From contig DMHB01000214.1 in assembly GCA_003449595.1 (NCBI GenBank), positions 1 through 13,577 of the forward strand: a DNA stretch of 13,577 bases. Reading direction: 5' to 3'. The first letter of the stretch is position 1, and each line of letters begins with the position of its first letter. Source of the stretch: Microscillaceae bacterium. GTDB taxonomy: Bacteria; Bacteroidota; Bacteroidia; Cytophagales; Microscillaceae. Below the pieces are notes generated by a model, which made no database searches, was not told the origin of the DNA, and saw nothing but the letters and a program-made list of their open reading frames with translations. The translations under genes were made by a program, and so were the position numbers. Below are positions 1-7,533 of the stretch, one piece after another.

Positions 1-969
1 GAAGCAGGGCAAGTTTTGGTAAAAATTCCTCGTACTCTTAGCAAAACACGCGATATTACCGGTGGTTTGCCACGTGTAACCGAACTTTTTGAAGCGCGTA
101 ACCCTTCTAACCCTGCTGTAGTGAGTGAAATTGACGGCTCGGTAAGTTTCGGAGCAACCAAGCGTGGTAACAAAGAAATCATCATTACTTCGAAAGATGG
201 TGTTGTCAAGCGTTATTTGGTGCCACTTTCTAAGCATATTTTGGTACAAGAAAATGACTTTGTGAAAGCTGGTCAACCTTTGTCCGATGGCGCCATTACA
301 CCAGCAGATATTTTAGCCATCAAAGGGCCAACCGCCGTACAAGAGTATCTTGTAAATGAAATTCAAGAGGTTTATCGCTTGCAAGGGGTTAAAATTAATG
401 ATAAGCACATCGAAGCCATTGTGCGCCAAATGATGCAAAAAGTAGAAATCATTGACCCGGGTGATACAATTTTCTTGACCGGACAAGTGGTAGATAAGTT
501 TAGCTTCAGAGAAGAAAACGACTCAGTTCTTGACAAAAAAGTGGTGGTTGATGCCGGCGATTCGCAACGCTTTAAACCTGGTCAAATTGTAACCACGCGA
601 GAATTACGCGATGAGAATTCGAGCTTGAAGCGCAAGGATATGAAAATTGTAAAAGTGCGTGATGCGGAAACTGCTGTTTCTCGTCCTTGTTTGCAAGGTA
701 TTACACAGTCGTCTTTGGGTACTGAAAGCTTCATTTCTGCTGCCTCATTCCAAGAAACAACCAAGGTACTCAGTGAAGCCGCTATCAATGGCAAACGGGA
801 TTCGTTGCTTGGTCTGAAGGAAAATGTAATCGTTGGACACTTGATTCCTGCCGGAACCGGAATTCGAGAATACGAAAACTACATTGTGTACAAGAAAGAA
901 GATTACGAACAAGCGCAGCAAGACAGTGTAAAAGCAGGTAAGAACAAGAAAAAAGAGTTCCAAAGCTAA
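1..969 (+). CDS. rpoC: DNA-directed RNA polymerase subunit beta', C-terminal part (5' end outside window)
   Basis: This is the last 322 codons of the beta' subunit of RNA polymerase, the largest core subunit, which forms the catalytic clamp. The reading frame is open from base 1, and translation there starts mid-protein (EAGQVLVKIPR), so the TTG at base 16 is internal and not a start. The near-invariant block TRDITGGLPRVTELFEAR lies at window codons 17-34. Further on, LGTESFISAASFQETTKVL and GLKENVIVGHLIPAGTG match the conserved C-terminal region that packs near the active centre and the omega-binding region. The protein ends with a lysine-rich tail and a TAA stop. rpoB would be expected just upstream, outside the window. 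A hairpin at 1003-1035 follows, then a DUF3467 gene on the same strand. The identification is secure; only the 5' part is missing. Confidence 0.98.
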   Translation, partial: EAGQVLVKIPRTLSKTRDITGGLPRVTELFEARNPSNPAVVSEIDGSVSFGATKRGNKEIIITSKDGVVKRYLVPLSKHILVQENDFVKAGQPLSDGAITPADILAIKGPTAVQEYLVNEIQEVYRLQGVKINDKHIEAIVRQMMQKVEIIDPGDTIFLTGQVVDKFSFREENDSVLDKKVVVDAGDSQRFKPGQIVTTRELRDENSSLKRKDMKIVKVRDAETAVSRPCLQGITQSSLGTESFISAASFQETTKVLSEAAINGKRDSLLGLKENVIVGHLIPAGTGIREYENYIVYKKEDYEQAQQDSVKAGKNKKKEFQS

Positions 970-1002
970 TTTTTCAAACCATTACCTCACCTTTGTTCAA
1001 TT

Positions 1003-1035
1003 TCCACTCATGCTTTTCCAACAAGTATGAGTGGA
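1003..1035 (+). other. Hairpin between rpoC and the DUF3467 gene (leader structure or weak terminator)
   Basis: TCCACTCAT at 1003-1011 is the exact reverse complement of ATGAGTGGA at 1027-1035. A G-U and a C-G pair extend the stem to about 11 bp around an 11-base loop. The downstream sequence TTATTT is a poor U-tract, so this is an unconvincing intrinsic terminator. A perfect 12-base palindrome, TTATTTAAATAA, follows at 1036-1047, just before the ATG at 1055. The structure could attenuate read-through from rpoC, act as an RNA-processing site, or sit in the 5' leader of the small gene. Confidence 0.55.
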
Positions 1036-1054
1036 TTATTTAAATAAGCAGAAT

Positions 1055-1378
1055 ATGGAACAAGATAACTTCAAAGAACAAGAACTCAACGTAGAAATTT
1101 CTGAGGAAGTAGCCGAAGGAGTATATTCTAATTTGGTAATGATAGCACATTCTAATAGCGAATTTGTGCTCGATTTTACCCGCATTATGCCAGGGCTGCC
1201 CAAAGCAAAGGTGAAAGCACGCGTCATCATTACGCCTGAACATGCCAAACGTCTTTTGGCTGCTTTGCAAGATAATATTGAAAAATATGAAGCCGCTTTT
1301 GGCAATATTGTAAGCCCCGCCCCTGAAGAAAGTTACAAACTTCCGATGACTTTTGGCGGCAAAATGGGCGAAGCCTAA
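1055..1378 (+). CDS. DUF3467 domain-containing protein
   Basis: This gene encodes a small acidic protein of 107 residues and unknown biochemical function. The core runs from LNVEISEEVAEGVYSNLVMIAHS through EFVLDFTRIMPGLPKAKVKARVIITPEHAKRLLAAL, which I recognise as the DUF3467 pattern: a short beta-rich segment followed by a helix. No signal peptide or membrane segment is visible, so it is probably cytoplasmic. I chose the ATG at 1055. The frame could open at a GTG at 1031, but that codon lies inside the right arm of a hairpin, and homologues typically begin with a short acidic or Asn/Gln-rich stretch such as MEQDN. It lies directly after rpoC on the same strand, and a strong terminator follows it. 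That suggests expression with, or by read-through from, the RNA polymerase operon, and perhaps a transcription-related role, but the role is only inference from position. Confidence 0.9.
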   Translation: MEQDNFKEQELNVEISEEVAEGVYSNLVMIAHSNSEFVLDFTRIMPGLPKAKVKARVIITPEHAKRLLAALQDNIEKYEAAFGNIVSPAPEESYKLPMTFGGKMGEA

Positions 1379-1402
1379 AATAATATCACTTGATTTAACT
1401 TT

Positions 1403-1428
1403 AAAACTTCCTTCCGGGAAGTTTTTTT
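1403..1428 (+). terminator. Rho-independent terminator after the DUF3467 gene
   Basis: AAAACTTCC at 1403-1411 pairs with GGAAGTTTT at 1417-1425 around the 5-base loop TTCCG. The right arm merges into an uninterrupted run of seven T (1422-1428). It begins 25 bases after the DUF3467 stop codon and isolates the rpoC/DUF3467 unit from alaS. Confidence 0.88.
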
Positions 1429-1479
1429 ATGCCTTCTCCCGCTCAACCCAGTAGGTTAGCTGTTTCGTTGAAAATTCTC

Positions 1480-1487
1480 TAATTTTG
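1480..1487 (+). promoter_or_regulatory. Bacteroidota-type -7 element upstream of alaS
   Basis: TAATTTTG is an exact match to the TAnnTTTG -7 consensus used by the primary sigma factor of Bacteroidota. It lies downstream of the DUF3467 terminator and 42 bases before the alaS ATG, which would give a leader of roughly 35 bases. No clean -33 TTTG/TTG element is visible at the expected distance. The site also argues against the in-frame TTG at 1485 as the alaS start, because that codon would lie within the promoter. Confidence 0.6.
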
Positions 1488-1529
1488 CATTTTGTAAAGC
1501 CTTTTCATCGCATTCTTGTACTCAAATCT

Positions 1530-4160
1530 ATGACAACCTCACAAGCCATAAGAGATAAATTCTTAGCTTTTTTTCGTGAAAAGCAACACCAAATTGTACC
1601 CTCTGCCCCACTTATATTGAAAAACGACCCTACACTGATGTTTACAAACTCAGGAATGGTTCAATTCAAAGATTATTTCTTAGGCAATGCCACACCAGAA
1701 AATCCCAGAATAGCAGACTCACAAAAATGCTTGCGGGTAACCGGTAAGCACAACGATTTAGAAGACGTTGGGCACGATACCTACCACCATACGATGTTTG
1801 AAATGTTGGGCAATTGGTCTTTTGGAGATTATTTCAAACAAGAGGCCATTGACTGGGCTTGGGAGTTGCTCACTGAGGTTTATCAACTGCCGAAAGACAG
1901 GCTTTATGTTACAGTATTTGGTGGAGATGAAAAAGACAAATTAGCGCCTGATGAGGATGCCAAAAATCTTTGGAAAAAACACGTTTCCGAAGATCGAATT
2001 TTATATGGCGACAAAAAAGATAACTTTTGGGAAATGGGCGAGCAAGGGCCGTGTGGGCCGTGTTCGGAAATCCATATCGATCTGCGCGACGACCAGCTCC
2101 GAAGCCAAATTCCTGGCCGTGATAGGGTAAACCAAGACGACCCTCAAGTCATTGAAATTTGGAACCTGGTTTTTATGCAGTTCAACCGCAAGGCTGATGG
2201 TTCGTTAGAGCCATTGCCCAACAAACATGTGGACACCGGAATGGGCTTCGAGCGATTGGTTAGGGCTATTGAAATGAAATCGTCGAACTACGATACCGAT
2301 GTTTTCCGACCATTGATCCAATTCTTGGAAAAAGAATCAGGCAAGGATTATTATCAGGATGAAGCACAAGGAGGAAAAGCTTGTATTGCGATGCGTGTGA
2401 TTGCAGACCATATAAGGGCAGTAGCTTTTGCAATTGCCGACGGACAGTTGCCTTCCAACAACAAAGCCGGATACGTAATTAGACGAATTTTAAGACGTGC
2501 GGTACGTTATGGCTATTCTTTTTTAGGATTTCAAGCTCCTTTCTTTTACAAATTAGTAGCCATCATCGCCGAACAGTTTCAGCATATCTTCCCTGAACTA
2601 AAAGCACAACAAGCTTTTGTCGAGAATGTAATCCGCGAGGAGGAAACGTCTTTTTTGAGGACTTTAGACAATGGTCTGAGGATGTTTGAAGAAATTAAAG
2701 CAAACCTTACGGGCAATATTATTCCCGGAAAAACTGTTTTTGAACTCTACGACACCTTTGGATTCCCTGTCGATTTAACAGCCCTTATTGCTCGTGAAAG
2801 TGGTCTCAGCATCGATATGGAAGCTTTTGAAGCCGAAATGCAGAAACAAAAAGAGCGCTCAAGAGCTGCGGCTGAATCTGAAAAAAGTGATTGGGTATGG
2901 GTAAATGAAGAAGAAGAAAGCCGCTTTGTGGGGTACGACGTAATGGAATGTGAAGCTAAAATATTGCGCTATCGCAAGGTGGCTGATAAGAAGAATACCT
3001 TCTACCAAATAGTAATCGACCAAACCCCCTTCTTTGCAGAAAGCGGAGGTCAAATAGGCGATACAGGTCTCTTATTGGGTGAAACAGATAAAATTCAGAT
3101 CGTTGATACCAAAAAAGAAAATGATCTTAGTATTTTGGTAGCTGTACAACTTCCCCAAGATCTTCATCAGGTATTCAAGGCAAGTGTTGATAAAGAAAAA
3201 AGAGGATTTACTGAAAACAATCACTCTGCCACTCACCTGCTTCATGCGGCTTTGCGCAAAGTGCTGGGTACGCACGTCCAACAAAAAGGCTCTTTAGTAA
3301 ACGACCAATTGTTACGTTTTGACTTTTCGCATTTTGCTAAAATGACCGATGAAGAAATCGAGCAGGTAGAAAGCTTGGTCAATGAAAAAATTCGTGCAAA
3401 CATAGCTTTAGAAGAACTAAGAAGCATTCCAATTGAAGAAGCCAAAGCCATGGGGGCTATGGCTTTATTTGGTGAAAAGTACGGCAATTATGTACGCACC
3501 ATTATTTTTGACAAACAGTATTCGGTTGAGCTTTGCGGGGGCACCCACGTAAAACAAACGGGTAAAATTGGCTTTTTCAAAATCGTGGCCGAAAGTTCGA
3601 TTGCTGCCGGTGTACGCCGTATTGAAGCGGTAACAGCATTGGAAGCCGAAACGTATAGTCGCACACAAACCACTGAACTACAACAAATTAAGGAGTTGCT
3701 CAAAAATCCGAAGGAACTTAGCAAAGCAGTAGAACAACTGTTGAAAGAAAAAACCGATTTGACTAAGAAAATAGAGCTACTCGAAAAGCAGCAAATGCAG
3801 GTCTTGAAAGAAGAATTGATCCACAAGTTAGAACCCAAAGGAAAGGTGAATCTATTGGCGCAAAAAATTACGGCTCCTTCGGCTGACGCACTGAAACAGT
3901 TGGCTTTTGACTTGAAAAATAAGGTGGATAACTTGGTTGCCATCTTGGCTGCCGACATCAATGGAAGCCCTCAAATTGCTGTAATGATCTCTGACAATAT
4001 TGTAGCCGAACGCAACTTGAATGCAGGCAGTATTGTGAAAGAATTGGCCAAAGATATCCAAGGCGGCGGCGGTGGGCAGGCTTTTTTTGCTACAGCAGGT
4101 GGTAAAAATTTGGCCGGTTTAGACAATGTAATCAATAAGGCACGCCAATTAATGGATTGA
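1530..4160 (+). CDS. alaS: Alanine--tRNA ligase
   Basis: This class II aminoacyl-tRNA synthetase attaches alanine to tRNA-Ala and hydrolyses mischarged Ser- and Gly-tRNA. Its 876 residues are the normal family length. The catalytic domain is N-terminal, with MFTNSGMVQFKDYFLG at 37-52, the motif-2 region HHTMFEMLGNWSFGDYF at 86-102, GPCGPCSEI at 173-181 and the motif-3 block HVDTGMGFERL at 233-243. The editing domain keeps all four zinc ligands: His565 and His569 (HSATH) plus Cys669 and His673 (CGGTH), essentially the E. coli numbering. The C-Ala/DHHA1 tail has a five-glycine run at 845-849. A coiled-coil-like segment rich in Lys, Glu and Leu precedes it. The start is the ATG at 1530, giving MTTSQAIRDKFLAFF; a TTG at 1485 would add 15 atypical residues and overlap the promoter. 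It is the first gene of a tight operon, with purM beginning 4 bases after its stop. Confidence 0.98.
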   Translation: MTTSQAIRDKFLAFFREKQHQIVPSAPLILKNDPTLMFTNSGMVQFKDYFLGNATPENPRIADSQKCLRVTGKHNDLEDVGHDTYHHTMFEMLGNWSFGDYFKQEAIDWAWELLTEVYQLPKDRLYVTVFGGDEKDKLAPDEDAKNLWKKHVSEDRILYGDKKDNFWEMGEQGPCGPCSEIHIDLRDDQLRSQIPGRDRVNQDDPQVIEIWNLVFMQFNRKADGSLEPLPNKHVDTGMGFERLVRAIEMKSSNYDTDVFRPLIQFLEKESGKDYYQDEAQGGKACIAMRVIADHIRAVAFAIADGQLPSNNKAGYVIRRILRRAVRYGYSFLGFQAPFFYKLVAIIAEQFQHIFPELKAQQAFVENVIREEETSFLRTLDNGLRMFEEIKANLTGNIIPGKTVFELYDTFGFPVDLTALIARESGLSIDMEAFEAEMQKQKERSRAAAESEKSDWVWVNEEEESRFVGYDVMECEAKILRYRKVADKKNTFYQIVIDQTPFFAESGGQIGDTGLLLGETDKIQIVDTKKENDLSILVAVQLPQDLHQVFKASVDKEKRGFTENNHSATHLLHAALRKVLGTHVQQKGSLVNDQLLRFDFSHFAKMTDEEIEQVESLVNEKIRANIALEELRSIPIEEAKAMGAMALFGEKYGNYVRTIIFDKQYSVELCGGTHVKQTGKIGFFKIVAESSIAAGVRRIEAVTALEAETYSRTQTTELQQIKELLKNPKELSKAVEQLLKEKTDLTKKIELLEKQQMQVLKEELIHKLEPKGKVNLLAQKITAPSADALKQLAFDLKNKVDNLVAILAADINGSPQIAVMISDNIVAERNLNAGSIVKELAKDIQGGGGGQAFFATAGGKNLAGLDNVINKARQLMD

Positions 4161-4164
4161 AGCC

Positions 4165-5346
4165 ATGAACAAGTACGAACAAAGAGGGGTTTCTTCCAGC
4201 AAAACAGACGTTCACCGTGCCATTGCACAATTAGACAAAGGTCTTTTCCCTAAAGCATTTTGTAAAATTGTGCCCGACTTGTTAGGTGGCGATCCACAAT
4301 ATTGCAATATTATGCACGCTGACGGAGCCGGCACCAAATCCTCTTTAGCCTATCTTTATTGGCGCGAAACAGGCGATTTGAGTGTATGGAAAGGAATTGC
4401 TCAAGACGCTATCATTATGAATGTGGACGATTTGCTATGTGTAGGCGCTACGACACCTATGCTGCTTTCGTCAACCATTGGCCGAAACAAACACTTAGTG
4501 CCGGGCGAAGTCATTGCAGCCATTATTGAAGGAACAGAACAGGTATTGACAGAACTAAGAGGCTTTGGATTAGAAATTTACAGCACTGGGGGCGAAACTG
4601 CAGATGTAGGTGATTTGGTGCGAACCATTATTGTTGACAGTGCCGTAACCACTCGGATGCGCCGTGATGAGGTAATTAGCAACCATACTATCCAGTCAGG
4701 TGATGTCATCGTAGGGCTTGCTTCTTCTGGGCAAGCTCACTACGAAACCGCCTACAACAGTGGCATTGGTAGCAATGGGTTGACTTCGGCTCGCCACGAT
4801 GTTTTTGCTCATTATTTAGCTGAAAAATACCCCGAAAGTTTTGACCCAGCTACACCCAATAAATTGGTTTATTCAGGCAAGTACCAGCTGCAAGATAAAG
4901 TAAAAGCTTCCGGCATCACGGAAGAAATGGATTTGGCACGATGGATACTATCGCCCACACGTACTTATACCCCCATTTTGATTTCCTTGTTAAAAGAACT
5001 CCGTGCTGAGATTCATGGCATAGTACATTGCTCTGGTGGTGGGCAAACCAAAGTACTGCACTTCATTGATAACTTGCATATTATCAAAGACAACTTATTT
5101 TTACCGCCACCGGTCTTTTCTTTGATTCAAGCTCAAAGCCAAACAGATTGGCGCGAAATGTATCAAGTGTTCAATATGGGGCATCGTATGGAGCTTTATT
5201 TGGCCGAAGCTCACGCTTCACGAGTTATTGAATTGGCCTCATCCTTTGGCGTAGAGGCACAAATTGTTGGACATGTAGCAACTGCTCATCAGGCACAGGT
5301 TACCTTAGAAAGCCCCGTTGGTACTTTTCAATATCAAAAAAGCTAA
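4165..5346 (+). CDS. purM: Phosphoribosylformylglycinamidine cyclo-ligase (AIR synthetase), long Bacteroidota form
   Basis: This enzyme closes the imidazole ring in de novo purine synthesis, converting FGAM and ATP to AIR in the cytoplasm. The protein has 393 residues, about 45 more than the E. coli enzyme, as I would expect for the Bacteroidota version. Visible signatures are HADGAGTK at 51-58 (phosphate and ATP site, DGxGTK), AQDAIIMNVDDLLCVGA at 79-95 in the dimer and active-site helix, GGETADVGD at 142-150, GLASSGQ at 184-190 with NSGIGSNGLTSAR at 198-210, SPTRTYTP at 263-270, a glycine-rich HCSGGGQTK at 288-296 in place of the usual HITGGG, and FNMGHRME at 336-343. It sits between alaS and an RNA methyltransferase gene with gaps of 4 and 5 bases, so it is almost certainly co-transcribed with them. 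A paralogous AIR-synthase-related protein is possible but less likely, because the key motifs are intact. Confidence 0.93.
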   Translation: MNKYEQRGVSSSKTDVHRAIAQLDKGLFPKAFCKIVPDLLGGDPQYCNIMHADGAGTKSSLAYLYWRETGDLSVWKGIAQDAIIMNVDDLLCVGATTPMLLSSTIGRNKHLVPGEVIAAIIEGTEQVLTELRGFGLEIYSTGGETADVGDLVRTIIVDSAVTTRMRRDEVISNHTIQSGDVIVGLASSGQAHYETAYNSGIGSNGLTSARHDVFAHYLAEKYPESFDPATPNKLVYSGKYQLQDKVKASGITEEMDLARWILSPTRTYTPILISLLKELRAEIHGIVHCSGGGQTKVLHFIDNLHIIKDNLFLPPPVFSLIQAQSQTDWREMYQVFNMGHRMELYLAEAHASRVIELASSFGVEAQIVGHVATAHQAQVTLESPVGTFQYQKS

Positions 5347-5351
5347 ACTGT

Positions 5352-5894
5352 ATGCGAAAATTAGCCAATGCTGAGTTGAACCGTCTCACTCCTGAAGCAT
5401 ACAAACAATCTCCCAAAAATAATTTTGTGCTTGTCTTAGACAATGTCAGAAGTCTGAACAACGTAGGCTCTGCATTCAGAACAGGTGACGCTTTTCTGGT
5501 AGAGAAAATATATTTGTGCGGCATTACCGGTACTCCGCCACACCGAGAAATACATAAAACAGCCTTGGGTGCCACCGACTCAGTTGAATGGGAATATGTA
5601 GTCAAAACAATTGATTTAGTGCACCAATTAAAATCTGCCGGCTATTGTATTGTAGTGCTTGAACAAACTGCCGATAGTGTGATGCTGCAACACTTTGCAA
5701 TAAATCCACAACAACGATATGCCTTTGTATTTGGTAATGAAATAGAGGGCGTATCAGAGGAAGTGGTGGCTTTAGCCGATTATACTGTCGAAATTCCACA
5801 ATTTGGCACCAAGCATTCTATCAATATTTCTGTAAGCATTGGTATAGTAGTATGGGATTACTTTTGTAAAACACTGCCTCCCCCTGCTTATTAA
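5352..5894 (+). CDS. TrmH/SpoU-family RNA 2'-O-methyltransferase
   Basis: The 180-residue protein belongs to the SPOUT superfamily, which transfers methyl from S-adenosylmethionine to a ribose 2'-OH of tRNA or rRNA using a trefoil-knot fold. All three SpoU motifs are present: NVRSLNNVGSAFRTGDAF at 31-48 (motif 1, with catalytic-type Asn36 and Arg43), FVFGNEIEGVSEEVV at 125-139 (motif 2), and IPQFGTKHSINISVSIGIV at 148-166 (motif 3, SAM and knot). There is no N-terminal L30e-like RNA-binding domain as in RlmB, so this is a minimal, TrmH- or TrmL-like enzyme whose target I cannot assign. It is the third gene of the alaS-purM operon. Its TAA overlaps the TAA of the convergent gene within the four bases TTAA, which leaves no room for a terminator between them. 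Confidence 0.92.
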   Translation: MRKLANAELNRLTPEAYKQSPKNNFVLVLDNVRSLNNVGSAFRTGDAFLVEKIYLCGITGTPPHREIHKTALGATDSVEWEYVVKTIDLVHQLKSAGYCIVVLEQTADSVMLQHFAINPQQRYAFVFGNEIEGVSEEVVALADYTVEIPQFGTKHSINISVSIGIVVWDYFCKTLPPPAY

Positions 5895-6358
5895 TCTTCC
5901 AACAACTGAATTAAATGCCTTTGCAGAGTTTGTAAATTTTGGTAGTCCTTGTTTTCTTCTATATTTTTTGCAAGATCAAACAAGGCTATGCTATACGCCC
6001 TGCCGAATTGTTGCAGATTGAAATCTGCCATTATGGCCGAATACGGTACTTCAAAATTGCTAAGCTTAGGTGTTGATATGTCTTTTTGAAGTGATAATTC
6101 AGCCATGAACTTTGGCAAAGTTTCTAACTGTGTTTTGGTAAGCGTCGCTGATTTTTCTTCAGGGGTTTTATTAGAAAATCTGCCACTATACTTTTTTGTA
6201 TAGACCAATTGGCTGCCCTCAACATTCCAAGTTTCCACAATGGTATAAGAATCTTTCGATTTTTCGATACGTGTCATCGTTAACCGAAAGCTAAAATCAT
6301 CTTGCAAATGGGGTGCAAGTATTCCCAGCCACATAAAGAGGTATAACACATCGACCAT
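5891..6358 (-). CDS. Hypothetical protein, possibly membrane-anchored or exported
   Basis: I do not recognise a family for this 155-residue protein. The N-terminus has a hydrophobic stretch VLYLFMWLGILA at about residues 4-15, with no preceding Lys or Arg and no clear cleavage site, so it could be a degenerate signal or anchor. Without it, a start at the Met at residue 9 or 28 would be possible. The rest is polar: a beta-strand-like pattern such as SYTIVETWNVEGSQLVYTKKYSGRF, then Leu-rich helices to the end (LQTLQRHLIQLLED). There are no cysteines and no recognisable catalytic motif. It converges on and overlaps the methyltransferase gene by 4 bases. The SMP-30-like gene lies upstream on the same strand, separated by a probable terminator. 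Possible promoter: TGATTTTG (6377-6384, minus), one mismatch from TAnnTTTG. Confidence 0.65.
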   Translation of the reverse strand: MVDVLYLFMWLGILAPHLQDDFSFRLTMTRIEKSKDSYTIVETWNVEGSQLVYTKKYSGRFSNKTPEEKSATLTKTQLETLPKFMAELSLQKDISTPKLSNFEVPYSAIMADFNLQQFGRAYSIALFDLAKNIEENKDYQNLQTLQRHLIQLLED

Positions 6359-6386
6359 AAGAATCTACAAAAAAGTCAAAATCAAT

Positions 6387-6423
6387 AAAAAAATAAGCAA
6401 GATGCCCATAGCAACAGGCATCT
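6387..6423 (-). terminator. Probable terminator of the SMP-30-like gene
   Basis: On the minus strand, AGATGCC (plus 6423-6417) pairs with GGCATCT (plus 6406-6400) around a 10-base loop. A run of seven T, the A-run at plus 6387-6393, follows six bases later. It starts 15 bases past the stop codon at 6439. The spacer between stem and T-run makes it weaker than a textbook intrinsic terminator. Confidence 0.55.
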
Positions 6424-6438
6424 CGCCAAAATCGTGCA

Positions 6439-7407
6439 TTATCTATTCCAATGAGGCATAGGGGCACCAGCCACGGGAGCTTGGAAAGAGGCCAACCGGT
6501 TCATACCCAACGAGCCAAGATACACTGTTTTGAGATCAGGGCCGCCAAAATTGACACTTGTAACCAACAGTAAGGTTTTTCCGATACAGCCCATCATGTG
6601 CATGGGGGTCATCGTGCCGTTTTCCAAAGCTTCTTTGGATGCCTGCAAGCCTGCTTCGTTAGGGTCTTCTAAAACCGTATGTGCCTCACGGGTTTGTGCA
6701 TCAATCACCATAAGGCCATTGCGCAACACTGTGGTAACCCATACATTGCCTTCGGCATCCAAACAGAACCCATCCACTTGGTGGGTATCGCCTAAGCTTT
6801 CAGGCCCAAAAGTTTCTTTGCTTCCCAAATTCCCATCGCTTTGAATGGGGAATCTTGAGATTTTGGAAGCCATGGTTTCAGCCACATAAAGGTATTTTTC
6901 GGCAGGATCTAACCGTACTTCATTGGTGAAAGTAATGCCCTCAGCCACTATGCGTGGCGCTTTGCCGGGTTCGAGCAACAACACAAAACCGTCGGGTTGT
7001 GGATTGGCAGCGGCATCAAACCAAGGCTGCCGACGTGAAGAAATGGCAATCCAAAGCCGATCTTGGCTATCGCAATAAACATAATTCGTTGGGGGCAGTG
7101 GTTTGCCTTCAAAAGCATCTAAAATCACTGAGGTTTCCCCTTGGCGGGAAATTTTTAAAACTTTGTTATGCATCCAATCAGCTACAATGAAATTGCCTTG
7201 GCTATCCATTGTAAAACCATTGGTTTCGCCACTTTGCCCTATTTTTTCGACACTTCCATCAGGGCATAGGTGGGTAAGGGCGTGGCGGTTATCGGAAATC
7301 CAGAGATCTCCACTTTTCTCGGCCAGTACGCATTCGGGACGGCTTAAATCTTGCCCTACAAAGCTAAGATCGGCTACTGTTAACTTAAAATCTTTAATCC
7401 AAGACAT
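6439..7407 (-). CDS. SMP-30/gluconolactonase/LRE family protein
   Basis: This 322-residue protein is predicted to be a six-bladed beta-propeller. Enzymes of this family are metal-dependent lactonases (sugar lactones) or related esterases. Blade-like repeats are visible, such as GDLWISDNR at 33-41, GNFIVADWMHNKVLKI at 71-86, DRLWIAISS at 116-124, KYLYVAETMASKISRF at 171-186 and GNVWVTTVL at 220-228. Candidate metal ligands by comparison with human SMP-30 are Glu25 (RPECVLAE), Asn162 (TFTNEVRLDP) and Asp212 (VDGFCLDAEG). Asn108 aligns with the substrate-contacting Asn, but the next position is Tyr instead of Asp, so substrate specificity may differ. No signal peptide is seen, so it is likely cytoplasmic. 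It is transcribed divergently from the M16 peptidase gene across a 126-base gap, with no obvious functional link. Its base composition looks somewhat more GC-rich than its neighbours. Confidence 0.85.
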   Translation of the reverse strand: MSWIKDFKLTVADLSFVGQDLSRPECVLAEKSGDLWISDNRHALTHLCPDGSVEKIGQSGETNGFTMDSQGNFIVADWMHNKVLKISRQGETSVILDAFEGKPLPPTNYVYCDSQDRLWIAISSRRQPWFDAAANPQPDGFVLLLEPGKAPRIVAEGITFTNEVRLDPAEKYLYVAETMASKISRFPIQSDGNLGSKETFGPESLGDTHQVDGFCLDAEGNVWVTTVLRNGLMVIDAQTREAHTVLEDPNEAGLQASKEALENGTMTPMHMMGCIGKTLLLVTSVNFGGPDLKTVYLGSLGMNRLASFQAPVAGAPMPHWNR

Positions 7408-7479
7408 TTTACAATGTGTTTAGTGTGTAATTTTTACAGTGAAAATACACGATTTAAAGGTCAATCTATAAAAAAAATG

Positions 7480-7487
7480 GATATTTG
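7480..7487 (+). promoter_or_regulatory. Candidate -7 element for the M16 peptidase gene
   Basis: GATATTTG differs by one base from TAnnTTTG and lies 46 bases upstream of the ATG at 7534. A second near-match, AATTTTTG, lies at 7493-7500. No clear -33 element accompanies either, so the assignment is weak. The 126-base region 7408-7533 must also hold the promoter of the divergent SMP-30-like gene; I see no exact consensus on that strand. Confidence 0.3.
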
Positions 7488-7533
7488 CAACAAATTTTTG
7501 TGCATCGTCAACACTTAAAAACTATTTTACTCC

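Noticed and set aside
1031..1054. GTG at 1031 as the start of the DUF3467 gene
   Set aside because: It lies in the right arm of the 1003-1035 hairpin and adds residues not typical of the family. The ATG at 1055 fits better.
1485..1529. TTG at 1485 as the alaS start
   Set aside because: It falls in an exact -7 promoter element, and the added 15 residues do not resemble the AlaRS N-terminus, which begins properly at the ATG at 1530.
3488..3961. 157-codon minus-strand open frame inside alaS
   Set aside because: It lies entirely opposite the conserved editing and C-terminal parts of alaS. The protein is rich in Ser, Cys and Phe, as expected for a complement of this coding sequence, and has no recognisable motif.
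7103..7423. 106-codon plus-strand open frame opposite the SMP-30-like gene
   Set aside because: The opposite strand encodes a recognisable beta-propeller. This frame shows only composition expected from its complement.
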